Shown piece after piece: positions 21,754 to 38,038 of a stretch of DNA of 64,000 nt. How positions within the stretch are numbered: position 1 is the first letter of the stretch; every line of letters starts with the position of its first letter. The notes under the pieces were generated by a model that saw nothing but the letters and a program-made list of their open reading frames with translations, was not told where the DNA came from and searched no databases. Position numbers and translations under genes: made by a program. Source of the stretch: Microglena sp. YARC (Eukaryota > Chlorophyta > Chlorophyceae > Chlamydomonadales > Chlamydomonadaceae). The DNA is taken from NCBI GenBank assembly GCA_022414725.1, contig CM039463.1, forward strand, positions 79,905,183 to 79,969,182, given 5' to 3'.

Positions 21754-24700
21754 AAATCATGGTCGTGGTCGTGGTGGTGTCATCGCGTAACCGACTTAAC
21801 CGACTTCCCGCCCAGCCATTTCCCGCCCAGCCAATTCCCGCTCAGCCAATTCCCGCTTTTAATCCCTCCTGCTTCAACTTCTGCCTGATTGGCCTCCTGC
21901 GAATTCTGCCTTATGCAACCTTCGCCTCCTGCGTATTCTACCTGTTGCGCATCCTGCCCGATTTCTCCTTTTCCCGCCTGAGTTCATCCACCTGATTTCG
22001 GTAGCACTACAGTTCGTCTTCCTACAAGCTTTTCCCCCTGCATATCTGCAAGACCTTTCCCTTGCGTCAAGAGACCTGTCGCTGCGCACAACGGGAGGTG
22101 ACGTGGTGAGTCAGCCAACCTGTCAGAAATGTCCGAATCGCATCCATCCCATGTCACAAACTTGACTGCAAAATCTTCCCACTGCATTGAGAAACATGTC
22201 GCTCCGCATTGTGCCATACCAATTACGCATCAAAGTTGACCGAATGAAAAATCTCGCTGAGCATTCTCGCCCTAACTTGACCGAACATCTCAAATCAGCA
22301 ACTTGACTGCAACTTCTTCCCACTGCATCGAGAAACATGTCGTCGCTGTGCATTGTGCTATAGTGAGCACGCGGCAAAGTTGAATGGATGAACCTAGCGA
22401 TGTTTCCAAGTCTCAGATCGAGTTGACTTCGGGAGCAGTTGCGGTTAACAGGATTGTTCTTCGGCCGAACTGAATACATGCTCGCTAAAAAGATGCTTTA
22501 GTTATGTAAAGGTTGCGATTGCGCAGGTTCAGCTTTTTCAGTGTGGTCGACTATCGATCACAGCTGAGGTGGCAGGGAAGCAGGTCCGATGCTTTTAGCG
22601 GAGTCGGATGATGCGCAAACGTTGTCGATGCTCTTCGTCCCGTTTGCCTTTCAGCTATGGCAAAGCCCACAGCTGAAGTGGAGGGAGGCAGATATGGAGT
22701 GTGTGTGCTGGTGGGTGCGTGTAGGAGGGAGGGGAGGGATGAGAGTGGGGAGAGGGTGGGGGCTGGTGGGATGGCTGGGGTGGGGGAAGGGATGGAGTCA
22801 GGAAATATGTCAGGAAGAGTTTAGGGAGTATGTTTGTGGGCGGGGGGTACATGGTTGGGTGGGGGTGGAGATAACTGGGGGGGGGGGGGGGGGGGGGGGA
22901 GGACGGTGGTGTTTGTGTGCTTGTGGGTGCACAAGGGAGACCATCGCAAATCCGTCAATGTTTTAAGTCGCATGCACTGCAGAGAAAACCGTTTTTGCAA
23001 CCCAGCCCCAAAACAGGTGTGGCCAACGGGAGGGAAGGGGGAGGGGGCGGATAATGGTTTGGTGGTGGTGGTGTGTGAATGGGGGGGGGCTTCAAGTGTA
23101 AACCATTATGTAACCAGCTCCCAATAGGTGTGGCCAAAGGCCAAACGGGCACCGTACTATGATTGGTGTGTGTGTGGGGGGGGGGGGGGGGGGGGGGGTC
23201 TTCGTTGAGAGTAGGTGTGGCCACCGGCCACACGGGCTACCGTACTAGTATATATACATATATAAAATAAAATATAAAAAGCGGTAAAAAAAAAGGCCCT
23301 GGTTGCTTGCATGTTTAGGTATGCAGGTGTACGCATCTTTAGGTGGACAGGAGATAGCATTACGTTTCCTACCTTCTCAGGCTGCATGAGCTTCTGGGAT
23401 GCAAACTGGGAGGCTACCAGGAGCACCGGCATCACCAAGTAGGCACCAGCTTGTGCCCAGCCGATGGGGGGGGCACCATCTACCAAGGGGAACAGCCAGG
23501 ACAGTCCTCCTCCCTGCGTGAGACCAATGTATGTAATTCAATACATACATGCATATTTCAATTCGTAAATAAATACATACATACATCTACCAAGGGGAAC
23601 AGCCAGGACAGTCCTCCTCCATGCGGGGCACCGATGCATGTATTCCAATAAATGCATACATGCATATTTCAATACGTACATAATTCATTACATACCTACA
23701 AACATCTAGCAAGGGGAACAGCCAGGACAGTCCTCCTCCCTGCGTGGCACCGATGTATGTAATTCATTACATACATACATACATACATACGTACATACAT
23801 ACATATTTCAAAACATATACCAAGGGGCATAAGCAAAACGTAACAACTTTAAAATCCCCCCACACTCAAAGCCCTGTCGCCCACCGAATCACAAGAAGCA
23901 ACAGAACTGGGTCCAGCCAAATTGGGGATCCAGAAGCTCCTAAACAAGCTATACATAAAACTTCAACATCCCCTCTACACACAAAGCCCTGTCACCCACC
24001 GCATCACGAAACGCAATTGAGGTGGGTCCAGCCAAATTGGGATCCAGAAGCTCCTAAACAAGCTATACATAAAATCCCCTCTACACACAAAGCCATGTCA
24101 CCCACCGCATCACGAGACGCAATTGAGGTGGGTCCAGCCAAATTGGGGATCCAAAAGAAGTCAACGTCCAACAGGCCATCAGCCGCAGCGTTAGAGAGAG
24201 ACTTGTAGAGACCAATGAAGACGGGGATGGTGGCAAGGGTGGGCAAGCAGCCAGCTAGGGGGTTCACGCCGGCATCCTTGTACAGCTTGGCGGTCTCAAG
24301 CTGGAGGGTTTCCTGGTCACCAGCATGCTTGGCCTGCAGCTGCTTGATGGACGGCTGAAGTGCTTGCATGGCCACAGTGGACTCTACCTGCAAAACACAT
24401 AGCAGGCTAATATAATTAATACTCATATTCATAATTTATATTTATCATCAGCAGGAGGGTTTAATGAAATGTTTTTTATTTTTATTCGCATAAAATAATG
24501 AGTTAGCTCCTTGAAGGACGGCTACGGTGCTTGCATGGCCACGGTGGACTCTACATGCAACACACAGCAGGCTGATATAATTAATATTAATATTCATAAT
24601 TTATATTTATAATCAGCAGGAGGGTTTAATGAAATGTTTTTTATTTTTATTCGCATAAAATAATGAGTTAGCTCCTTGACGAACGCTGCAGTGCTTGCAT

Positions 24701-25676
24701 GGCCTCGGTGGACTCTGTATGCAACACACAGCAGGCTGATATAACTAATATTTATTTTCAGAATTCATATTTATCATCAGCAGGAGGGTTTAATGAATTC
24801 TTTCTTTCCGCATAAAATAATGAGGTTACTCCTTGACGGACGGCTGCAGTGCTTGCATGGCCACAGTGGACTCTACCTGCAACACACAGCAGGCAGATCT
24901 AATTAATATTCACAATTTATATTTATATTCAGCAGGAGGATTTAATTTATCTTTATATTCACACAATTTGTTTTTTACATCCGTAAAATAATGAGGCCGC
25001 TCCTTTATGGACAGCTGCAGAGCTTACCTGGCCACGGTGGACTCAACCTGCAACACACAGCAGGCAGATATAATTAATATTTATATTCAGCAGGAGGGTT
25101 TAATTAATATATTTGTTCACATTTTGTGTCTTCTTCGTAAAATAATGAATTGGCTCCTTGATGGGCGGCCGCAGTGCTTGCACGGCCACGGTGGACTCAC
25201 ACGGTGGCACCACACATAGGGGAATGCGGCCGCTGAGAATTAGTGCACATGTAAACGCACATGCAAATATTGGGGGGGATATTGAATATATATATATTCG
25301 AGAACATACATTTATTTTATATCCATATAATAAGGATTTGGCTCCTTGATGGACGGCTGCGGGGCTTGCATGGCCACAGTGGACTCGACCCGCTACACAC
25401 AGCAGGCTGGCAGCGACCGCGGGCACAATAGCGCAACCGTCGGGATTCAAACTCAGCACCTTCTTCAGTCTAAAATGATCAAGATATAACATAGAAATTG
25501 TATCGGCTTTCTAATGGTCTGTCTTCTGTGACTTCAGTGTCTTTGGTGACGTCAAAATTTCAGTGACTTGGAAACTTTAGTGACTTGGAAACTTCAGTGA
25601 CTCATGAAAAAAACTTGTAAAACGTCAAATGGTGATAGACGCAATAACCTAGGAAATATATTGTACACAATAAAAC

Positions 25677-25742
<66 letters not shown>

Positions 25743-25749
25743 AGGGAGG

Positions 25750-25781
<32 letters not shown>

Positions 25782-28497
25782 CCCTACCCTTATCGATATT
25801 TGGACCTCATTCTTGGAAGGGGCAAAAATTCAAAATGCAATGAGTTGGCCCACTTTTTGAATTGAGAACAAAGGCAACATGCAGATGAGGTTTTGGGGTC
25901 CGTATAATAGATTGTAGATCTAAACATTGACTGGACACAGATACAAATTCAAATTCAATAAATACATGAATTGTAATGTACAAATGATGATGATGATGAT
26001 GATAATGATTACAATTTCCTGGTGCCCTACTGGACTCCATAAGTGCCCTCCAAACACAAATTAATCAATAAATTTTACTATACAAATGCGAATTGAGTAA
26101 ATTAATTAATTAATTTTAATGTACAAATGCAAATTCACATTCGACAGCTTTCACACGTGCATTTGATAGAGTTTTCACAGCTTTACATATATCACCGTGT
26201 AAACGCTACTAAGTTCCGCTCAGCATTATTAAACCAGTGACACGAGTCATCATGGCCTTCATGAAGTGGGCAACACATGTGCATAATGTGTACAATGAAT
26301 TGTGTATATACGTGTACATATTGTGTACATAATGTATACATATAATGTACATAATGTGTACAATGAATTGTGTATATATGTGTACATATTGTGTACATAA
26401 TGTGTACAATGAATTGTGTATATATGTATACATAGAAGCATAAGACTATCACGTCAGAATTTTTTTGCGACAGGTCAGAGCCCCATCTGTAAACCAATTG
26501 TTGGGTGTTCAGTTCATCAATGCTTTATATTAGTAGACCTTCCCTCTGTCACGATTGGGCAAGTCCCTTCAGCCTATTTGGCCTACCCCTGGACTGTAAC
26601 ATACTTACAAGATGTGACCCCCAATAGCCCTAGACCCTGTGCCCCTACCACTGCTTCTTTTGGGGGCTATGCGTAGCAGCTTCTAGACAGCTCCCCTTTC
26701 TTGACCTTGAGCCAAACCTGACGGTAGCTAATGCGTCTGAAAGCTGAACTGACAAGCACTCCAATGCAGTTGAAGGCGTTGGACTTCACCCAGTGGCTGG
26801 CTAATGGAGCTGGCGGGAAGATGCCATATGCAGCTCAAAAAATAAACAGTTGCCCCAACCTCTCAGAAATCAAGAGGGTCCTACTATTTCTTTTGAAAAG
26901 TGAAAAATGCCAGCAAGTCTCTTATTTCCTTAGAGGTTGAGTGTGATAACGTACACAGGCGCTTTAGAATGAGAATATTCCCATGTGTTTGGGCAGGTTA
27001 GTGATTCAAATCACCCAAACCGGCCCTGTAATTACTCATGCAAAACTTTTGAGCTCAAGTAAATCATCGCAAATTTGGGCATGTTTGGGATTTGAAAAAT
27101 CCACCCAAACCAGCCCTGTTATTGCTCACGCACACCATTGCATCTTTAGGCATATTTGAATTCCGAACATGCTGTTTGAGGTTCAACATAGGGGAAATGA
27201 AGCATCATTATTTCATTACCTGCTTCTTGGACAGAGGGAATGTGAGGGCCTTGACGAGCACGGTGAGGAGGATGATGGCGAATCCGTATGAGTAGGGCAC
27301 GTGCAGACTTTCAAGGCCGGTGTCCAGAGCCTGACATTCATGGCATTAGTTCGTTAGTTGGTTTACTCAGTTAGTTGGTTAGTTAGTTGGTTGGTTAGAT
27401 GGTTGGTCAATTATTTGGGAAGACGGTTACTTGGTTAGTTGGTTACTTCATCGTTTAGTCCATTATTTGGTCAGTTGGTTACTTGGTTATTTCCTTACTT
27501 GGTAAATTGTTGAGTCAAATATTTGGTAAGTTGATTATTTGGCAAGTCAGTTACTTGGTTTTATGGTTACTTGGTTAGTTGTTACTTGGTAAGTCAGTTA
27601 CTTGGTTAGTTAGTTACTTGGTTAGTTGGTAACTTGGTTAGATGATTATTTGGTGAGTTGGTTACTTGGTAAGTGGGCTACTTAGTTAATGAATTAGGCA
27701 GATGTGTGATAAGATGCATGGCTGCACTTGCATGTGCACTTGCGTGTGTGCTTGCATGGCTGTTCTTGCATGTGTCCTTGCATGTGTGCTTACATGGCTG
27801 TACTTGCATGTGTACTTGCATGGCTGCACTGGCATGTGTACTTGCATGTGTACTTGCATGTGTTCTTGCATGGCTGTTCTTGCATGTGTGCTTGCATGGC
27901 TGTAATTGCATGTGTACTTGCATGTGTGCTTGCAGGGCTGTACTTGCATGTGTACTTGCATGGCTGCACTGGCGTGTGTACTTGCATGTATACTTGCATG
28001 GCTGTATTGGCATGTGTACTTGCACGGCAGGGGAATGGAAACCACCACAATGCACTACATAACCCCCAACCACCATCCATCACCCCCACCACACAAAAAC
28101 AACCACCACAGCTACCAGCACTATCATCCACCAACACCTACTACACAGCACCACAGGTACCACCCACCATCATCACTACCACCAACCACCACAACAGTCA
28201 TGTCAATTCTGTAGCACAAGCACTAGCTGTACCAGTGCCAGTACAGCCACACCTAAGGTTGCAATAATAGCATAACCTGCTCTGGACCTACCGTAAGGAC
28301 AGACTCGAAAGAATCGGCCAGGAAGTCTGCATCACGACCCTTCACTACTTCAACAACATCTGGGGCCACAGCAACGGCGTCCGCAATCTGAGCAATGACA
28401 TTGGAAGCTGCAGCACTGGGATGGTGACAGAAGGATGGAGGGGTGCGGGGTTTGGGATGGGGATAGAGGTGTTGGATGGGTGTGGGTGTGGGGGGTA

Positions 28498-28528
<31 letters not shown>

Positions 28529-28974
28529 GGGGATAGTGGGGGCAGGGTGTGTGTGTGGGGGGGTGTTTGGGGGAAGGTCAAGCAGCACCACACTGGAGTC
28601 AGGGACAGACGGGTGATGAACTCTTAGTGATATGCCAACACGATTAAGCAGCAGTTCGAAGCGGTTAAGCGCATGCGCGCATGCACCGAGCACCACATAC
28701 CTGGACTGTTCCACCAAACCACGGGCCAGCACGCTACGCCTCACGCTGGGCATGAGCGTCCCCAATGGCTTGGGAGCTACCGCCTTGGACCTGTTGGCAA
28801 AACGAAAGCGGGCAGCTTTAAGTATGGGCCTCTTATGTCTATCTAAGCGAATTATTGGCCTATGGGTGGATGGAAAGGATTAGGTGCTTGCTGTTGGAGC
28901 GAATTGGCCCATGGCTGCGACAGTTAGGCTTACGCGGAGCTACGGATGGACAGGCGTTCACTTGCGACCAACAT
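18106..28974 (-). CDS. ALB3: ALB3-like chloroplast YidC/Oxa1/Alb3 membrane protein insertase
   Basis: Ten exons on the minus strand: 28974-28934, 28859-28701, 28415-28292, 27330-27220, 24387-24106, 23513-23373, 21298-21238, 20092-19992, 19219-19132, 18290-18106. All introns are GT-AG, phases match throughout, and the sum is 1293 nt (430 residues plus TAA); Arabidopsis ALB3 is of similar length. Residues 1 to about 65 are Arg/Ser-rich and acid-poor, like a transit peptide. The conserved core starts with TM1 (VPYSYGFAIILLTVLVKA, about 119-136). Then come the amphipathic stretch QPSIKQLQ and the YKDAGVNPLAGCLPTL segment (about 181-196), FFWIPNLAGP (222-231), SWLFPLVDGAPPIGW (about 244-258), and the last hairpin with NVPSGLTLYWFTN (about 312-324). 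The Lys/Arg-rich tail (about 371-395) is where cpSRP43 binds in land-plant ALB3; conservation of that contact is inference. Role: thylakoid insertion of light-harvesting proteins. Exons 5, 6, 7 and 10 have reduplicated edges. Confidence 0.95.
18775..18887. repeat. Dispersed element, TTTGGGGTTCAG family
   Basis: A nearly complete copy of the element at 3065: GTCGGTAAAACGATTG, TTTGGGGTTCAG, GGCAAGTCTCCTTAGCC and CCCCTGGACTGT. It lies in ALB3 intron 9. Confidence 0.65.
18932..19123. mobile_element. hAT-like MITE inserted exactly at the ALB3 intron 9 donor
   Basis: A 192-bp unit starting CAGGGTATTAC and ending GTAGTACCCTG, flanked by TATCTCAC (18924-18931) and GATCTCAC (19124-19131), a 7-of-8 match. 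Read on the gene strand, 19131-19124 is GTGAGATC, the first eight bases of ALB3 intron 9, and the other copy, GTGAGATA, follows the element. The insertion therefore targeted and duplicated the 5' splice site. It does not supply the acceptor (18291-18292), so the intron predates the insertion or extends beyond it. Confidence 0.8.
19490..19870. repeat. Tandem repeat, GATGGGTGAATGGGTG units
   Basis: Irregular 12-28-bp units of GGTAGATGGGTGAATGGGTG grading into TTGGGTGGTTGG. It lies in ALB3 intron 8. The minus-strand Pro/His/Thr frames are repeat frames. Confidence 0.9.
20545..21230. repeat. Tandem repeat of about 118 bp, about 6 units
   Basis: Each unit is a string of four related sub-units such as GCAATCTATGTTGTCTATTG, GCAATGTATGTTGTCTCTTG, CCATCTATGTTGTCTACTG and GCAATGTATGTTTTCTGTTG, each followed by AAACAT or GAACACATA. 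This is nested amplification of about 28-30-bp monomers into tetramers. It fills ALB3 intron 7 and ends 8 bp from the exon 7 donor. Confidence 0.92.
21300..21500 (-). repeat. Acceptor-edge repeat of ALB3 exon 7
   Basis: The first part of exon 7 and the upstream intron (CAACACAGAGGAGGCAGGTAA and following) recur about 119 bp upstream. GGATAGCCAT at the exon edge appears again at about 21380 as GGATAGCCATTCCCTGCGCG. The copied edge has lost its AG (GCAAAAGG where the gene has GCAG|AACG), so it would not splice. A third fragment, TATACATGGATTGC, lies near 21490. Confidence 0.75.
21690..21752. repeat. (TA)n microsatellite
   Basis: An uninterrupted run of TA dinucleotides of about 60 bp in ALB3 intron 6. 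It is followed by GTCGTGGTCGTGG and a CCCGCCCAGCCA(A/T)TT repeat (about 21800-21855). Confidence 0.98.
21800..23370. other. Rest of ALB3 intron 6
   Basis: No exon recognised. It includes a duplicated segment around 22090-22380 (CTTGACTGCAA, CTTCCCACTGCAT, GAGAAACATGTCG), where the two copies are about 170 bp apart, and G-rich tracts with runs of 20 or more G at about 22876 and 23176. Between these, GTGTGGCCAA...GGCC and GTGTGGCCACCGGCCACACGG form short palindromes. Gly/Trp or Pro/His open frames here are low-complexity artefacts. Confidence 0.6.
23515..23830 (-). repeat. Acceptor-edge repeats of ALB3 exon 6
   Basis: The first about 36 bases of exon 6 (reverse of CTACCAAGGGGAACAGCC, AGGACAGTCCTCCTCC) plus the acceptor recur upstream with edges at about 23619 and 23739, 106-120 bp apart. 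A fragment (TACCAAGGGGCA) lies near 23818. The copy at 23739 keeps CACGCAG|GGAGG; the one at 23619 has lost its AG. Spacers are ATACATAC-type microsatellite. Confidence 0.85.
23840..24160 (-). repeat. Donor-edge repeats of ALB3 exon 5
   Basis: About 50 bases of the exon 5 3' end (encoding NLAGPTSIA-like sequence) plus the donor recur into intron 5. The authentic edge is 24106; copies have edges at about 24000 and 23885. The nearest copy keeps GCG|GTGGGTGAC; the farther one reads CGGTGGGCGAC after a changed codon. Units are 106-115 bp. Confidence 0.85.
24388..25430 (-). repeat. Acceptor-edge repeats of ALB3 exon 5, six extra copies
   Basis: About 45 bases of the start of exon 5 (encoding VESTVAMQALQPSIKQ) with its 3' splice site and about 110 bases of AT-rich intron (GCAGGAGGGTTTAAT, ATAAAATAATGAG) recur upstream. 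Exon edges lie near 24554, 24719, 24876, 25047, 25200 and 25390, with 150-190 bp spacing. The copies still encode STVA(M/V)QA(L/P)(Q/R)P. At least the third (24876) keeps an intact CAG|GTAGAG acceptor. Confidence 0.9.
25425..25495 (-). repeat. tRNA-like fragment
   Basis: On the minus strand, GACTGAAGAAGGTGCTGAG, then TTTGAATCCCGACGGTTG: a B-box-like T-arm preceded by GAAGAAGGTGC, as in the SINE head at 10293-10360 (GAACGAAGAAGGTGC, then GGGTTCAAATCCC). Probably a decayed head of the same SINE type, not a functional tRNA. Confidence 0.4.
25679..25780. repeat. (GA)n microsatellite
   Basis: About 100 bp of GA repeats interrupted by GGGA units at 25735-25755. It lies in ALB3 intron 4. Confidence 0.98.
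26275..26440. repeat. Tandem repeat, TGTACATAATGTGTACAATG units
   Basis: About five units of GTGTACAATGAATTGTGTAT and ATGTGTACATATTGTGTACA. Alternating purine-pyrimidine character gives many small palindromes (TGTACA). It lies in ALB3 intron 4. Confidence 0.9.
26482..26815. repeat. Adjacent dispersed elements (TTTGGGGTTCAG type and AGCAGCTTC type)
   Basis: At 26482-26602 lies a copy of the family at 3065 (CCTTCAGCCTATTTGGCC and CCCCTGGACTGT at its right end). At about 26656-26815 lies a diverged AGCAGCTTC-family MITE (TAGCAGCTTCTAGACAGCT left, GCTAATGGAGCTGG right). Both lie in ALB3 intron 4. Confidence 0.55.
27345..28030. repeat. TTAGTTGG repeats and TTGCATGTGTAC repeats in ALB3 intron 3
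   Basis: About 27345-27700 is built of GGTTAGTTGGTTACTT-type units. About 27715-28030 is built of 12-bp CTTGCATGTGTA and CTTGCATGGCTG units (about 26 copies). Because 12 is divisible by three, all six frames stay open (Cys/Met/Leu on the plus strand, His/Ala/Thr on the minus); these frames are not genes. Confidence 0.92.
28036..28291. repeat. CCACCA-rich tract
   Basis: Low-complexity CACCAC and CAACCACCA sequence immediately downstream of ALB3 exon 3, in intron 3. No gene. A run of about 30 G at 28497-28527 lies in the next intron upstream. Confidence 0.8.
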
Positions 28975-31900
28975 GACGGCGATTAATTGCTGAAATGAGG
29001 ACTACAAAAAAATTGCTGACGATTGTTTAATTGTTGGTGGCTGTGGCTGGTATGGTTCACAGATCTTTGGTGTGGCTGTACTGCCGATATGGCTAAGGAT
29101 CGGGACCAGGGGATCCTGTGGCTAAGGGGGCGCGGTCGCGACAAAAAGACGAGACCATGAACCAGACCCGAGCAGACCTCCCACAGTGGGGGCCAGATCA
29201 CATGACCAGAGAAGAGCAGAGCCGCTCTCATCAGAGCGAAGTAGTTGCCTGAACCAGACCGCCTGGCAAAGCAGGAGGCGAGCAGCCAGTGGGCGCGGTT
29301 TCGGACCGACAGTCCAGGTTGAACCACGTATAAATCGGTCAAAATGAGGTTCACGGACATTCACGGAGTCGTGGGACATGGGCGAGGTGGGCGAGGTCCC
29401 ATACGCTTCACCAGGTATGAGTACGTCGGATGTCTACATGTATATAGGACGTTCGTGTCATGACACGGAAGGTCAGCCGACCGAGTCGAAAAGCTCAATT
29501 TACCAGTTGCGCTTCCCCGCCTGCCACGATTCAGCGCACGCAACCGCATTTATTGCGCCATGTCGCCCTGCCCTTGCATCGCCTTCGCCATGTGATGGCT
29601 GGTATTTATCGCGAGTTATTTGACTTTCTTGAGATCTCAATGGCCGTTCCGTCGAGCTTCACTCTCTCGCCCTTGCACTCTCTCGTCCCATCTCTGTAAT
29701 CTACTACCATATAATCGGGAAACATGCCCCTGCGCATTATGCTTAAGCGAAAGCGCGTAAAGTTGGCTGAATGAGGCCTTTGGGGGTCAACGCGACATTG
29801 CCGGCCCAAATGGAGAGATGCGCGTGAAGAAGCTGCAGCCAATTTTCGCGTTTACATTTTTTTTGAACTGCCGGAGACGGCGAGCAGCCAAATTGCTGTC
29901 TGGAGCTATGTAACCCAGTTCAAGTTCACTACTACCCAAGCCGACAAGCAGCCCTGCGGCTGGAGAGGCATGCAAGTAAGACCGTACTTACGAAGTTCTC
30001 AGTCAAGTTCAAACTGAAATGTTTAATCGCTTCTTAGCATATGGCTGAAATGCGTTTTTGAATGTGCTGACAAAGCATCACTGAATTTATAAGGGAGAAA
30101 AAACTTTTTGTGCATCTTGACATTCCCTCGTAAATATAAGAAAACGAAGAAGGCGAGCAGCCGAGCCCAAATTGCTGGCTGGGGCCATGTAACAAAATTC
30201 AAGTTATGACTGAATGGGACCTTCCCATACCGTAGGCGCATGAAATGTTGGCGGGTGAGGTGACGGACAGGTGTCCGCCATGAATTATTCAGAAGAAACG
30301 GAGAGTGCTCAGTGCTGGCGGATTGGGCTATCTGCCAACATTTCGCCAGGGACACTACAACTACAGTGTACTGCACACTTTGGGGGGAGTTTGCAGGTCA
30401 GTATGCAGGTCTGATATATCTTCGAGGGGTCGCCCTCAAGTTTTTTACACAGGGTGACAGGTCCAATATTTTGTTTACTCCTGCTTATGCTCAGAATAAC
30501 TCTTTTAAGTCACACTTGCATCTGGTTTGAATTGGGAAAATGTAAAAGTATTCCGCCATTGGTAACCTGGGCCAATTTATTGAGTACCCAAAATCTGTAA
30601 CATCCGCCATCCTTAAAATCCGCCATGATTTTAGCCCCTTTTGGGTGCCATCGGCCATCTCTATTTTCCGCCAACATATCATGCGCCTTCGATACTGGAC
30701 TGAACCAAGCAGCTCGGCCTACATGGGCTGTTAGAGGCAAACAAGTTGGCTTTTTGTTTTTTACTCCCCAGGCTGTGACTGTTTGCTGCACGGTCTCGGC
30801 CCTCTATAGGTTCTTTTAGGTACGAAAGGAAGTTCACCCCAGGACGAAGGTCTACAACAGTAGACGCCGAGGACCGTGAGCAGCCGTTTGCTGGGTGGAG
30901 CCATGTTACCCACGGTAGTTCAAGTTATGTGTAGAAGGTTGTAACACCTGGTGTTAATGTCAGTTCTCCAGAAAAGAAGAAGAAAGTTTTTTTCACGTTT
31001 ACATTTTTCATGGTAATTTTTTACTGTCGAAGACTGCGAGCAGCCAAATTGCTGGCTGAAGCCATGTAATCAAGTTCAAGTTTGACATGGCTGTCGCCTG
31101 TCATGTCGACTTTCAGAAGCAATGGCGAGCTTCAGGATTGGCCCAAGGTCGGGAAAAAGCAGCTTCGCTTAGCCCCCAAAAGAAAGAGTAGCTATGACTG
31201 CGTTATCACTCATGCTGGTCAAGATAATCCCTTGCTTGCCAGCAGGCGAGAATCAGTCACATACACGTACTTTTAGTATGCCAAAAGTAAATGTGACAAA
31301 CGTTGATAAACTGTTCTTGGGGAGTATAATGGTTATCTAAGGCACATCCATTTAGACGTCCATTTGGATGTCAGGTTGCAATCAAGAAAGGGCACATACA
31401 TAAAAAACTACTTGCTATCACCATACGTAGAGAGTACGTAAGCTGGAAACTACTTGCTATGGCCATAAGCAGAGAGTCTGTAAGCTGCTAGCGCTGACAG
31501 GGAGTGAAGAACCCGACACACACGTGATGGCATTCTGTACTCAGTGGTGTGGTGCAGTAGTAGCACATACACTGCCCGGGTCAACGAACCCTGCAGACCG
31601 AGCAGCCTTAGAGCTGGAGCCATAAAACCAAGTTCAAGTTCTACCCTCATCATCTTACCCTGCAGACGGTCATCAGCCTGCAGGATGATAGACCTCCAAC
31701 ATCCAACTGCTAAATCAATATCTACGACGGATTATACATCTTCTTGCCGGGGGAGGCGCGTCCTTCTACCTCTACCAGGGTTTTTATCTCTGGTTTTCTT
31801 AGCAGCTTCTAGGCAGCCCCCTGAGTCAGGCGCTGGGCTCCGCCGCACTTTTCAGCAGTCCATGACAGCCGAGTGTGTCAGCTTCATCGTGCAGCAGGTA

Positions 31901-31986
31901 GCGTCACGTTAGGCTGATTAGCCAGTCAGAGGAGCTGGATAGAAGTTTGCATAGAACCTTGTAGCTGAAAAGAAGAGCTCTGATCT
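28975..31986. other. Spacer between ALB3 5' end and dehydratase 3' end
   Basis: No exon recognised. The ALB3 promoter must lie above 28974. The spacer holds a cluster of a roughly 60-bp element, GCGAGCAGCC, AAATTGCTGGCTGGAGCC, ATGTAACCAAGTTCAAGTT, at about 29866-29927, 30149-30205, 30868-30930, 31025-31082 and 31590-31640. Other copies lie at 1095, 16240, 19375 and 34777. Each is preceded by a short GACGG- or GAAGA-type lead. Function and class are unknown. Confidence 0.55.
31787..31978. mobile_element. MITE-like inverted-repeat element, AGCAGCTTC family
   Basis: The left end TTAGCAGCTTCTAGGCAGCC and the right end GTAGCTGAAAAGAAGAGC bound about 190 bp. The element ends 9 bp from the stop codon of the dehydratase gene, so it may sit in that transcript's 3' untranslated region. 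Confidence 0.55.
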
Positions 31987-37083
<5,097 letters not shown>

Positions 37084-38038
37084 GTTCGCTACTGAGGTTT
37101 GCTTGGAGTGGAGGAGATAAGTAACGCCGTTAGTTAGAAAGCATTTCAAATTTTCAACGCACTTGCAATGGTTAGTATTTACGGAAGGTGCTCAGGTGGC
37201 GTGGTTTGGGAAGCTAGCACACTAAGAGGAGTAAGCACCAGTGAGGAGTAAGTCACACTAATGCAGGCCTATCTACAGTATGTAGATAGGCATGCATACA
37301 AGAGACTACTAATGCCCCCCTTCTCTATGTTGCGCTACTAATGTCTGCCTATCTAACAATTCACGCTAACAATTCCGTACGGTATCCGCCGATCGCCGTT
37401 GGCGAAATTTCACTATCTTTTGCTTTTTCTCTCTCTCTTTCTACTCGACCGGCCCACGCTGTCAATCTTTATTCGCCATTGACCTGCATTTCCGTCCGTC
37501 CGAGGCACAGGACCTGGCAGCATGGATCTGCTGAACTGGCACTCTTTCTGCCCAACTGTCATGTTTTTACTCCACGTTTTTACCCCAACTAGGGAAGCGA
37601 GCCCGTCGTGCTGACGGGTTGACCCGCACGGGGACACACAAACACCCACCCCACCCCCACCCCACCCCACCCCACTCCCTGGAAAATGCACAGGAAGGAA
37701 GTAATCTTGGTTACATTAAGCGGGAAGATTTCTGAACACCTGTACAAAAAATGTGTGTTGTACATCCATCCCCGTTGACATCAACTTAACATATCAGTTA
37801 TATGAGTGCCGTATCACGTACCGACGGAGGCCCCACCCCCTTGTGCCACTACCCAAGACACAGACGACCCCCCACCCCCCCAATGACCCAACCTACAAGC
37901 AACACACGTACAGATGTGGATTGTTACAGTCCAGGGGTAGCCAACTTAGGCTAAATGGACTTGCCCAACTTCGAATAATTACGACACCTCTAGAGCTCTA
38001 GACTATCAGGAGGGGATGGAGACTGGATTAACACGTAC
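37084..38038. other. Spacer upstream of the dehydratase gene
   Basis: No exon recognised. It contains a repeated GCCTATCTA...CTACTAATG motif at 37265-37350, a TTTTTCTCTCTCTTT pyrimidine run near 37425, and a CCCCACCCCACCCC tract near 37648. A truncated TACAGTCCAGGGGTAGCCAA element lies at 37922-38010. The dehydratase promoter should be here; no motif can be named with confidence. Confidence 0.45.

Noticed and set aside
27673..28267. Cys/Met/His-rich frames, including a 179-codon plus-strand frame
   Set aside because: They are frames of a 12-bp repeat and a CCACCA tract in ALB3 intron 3.
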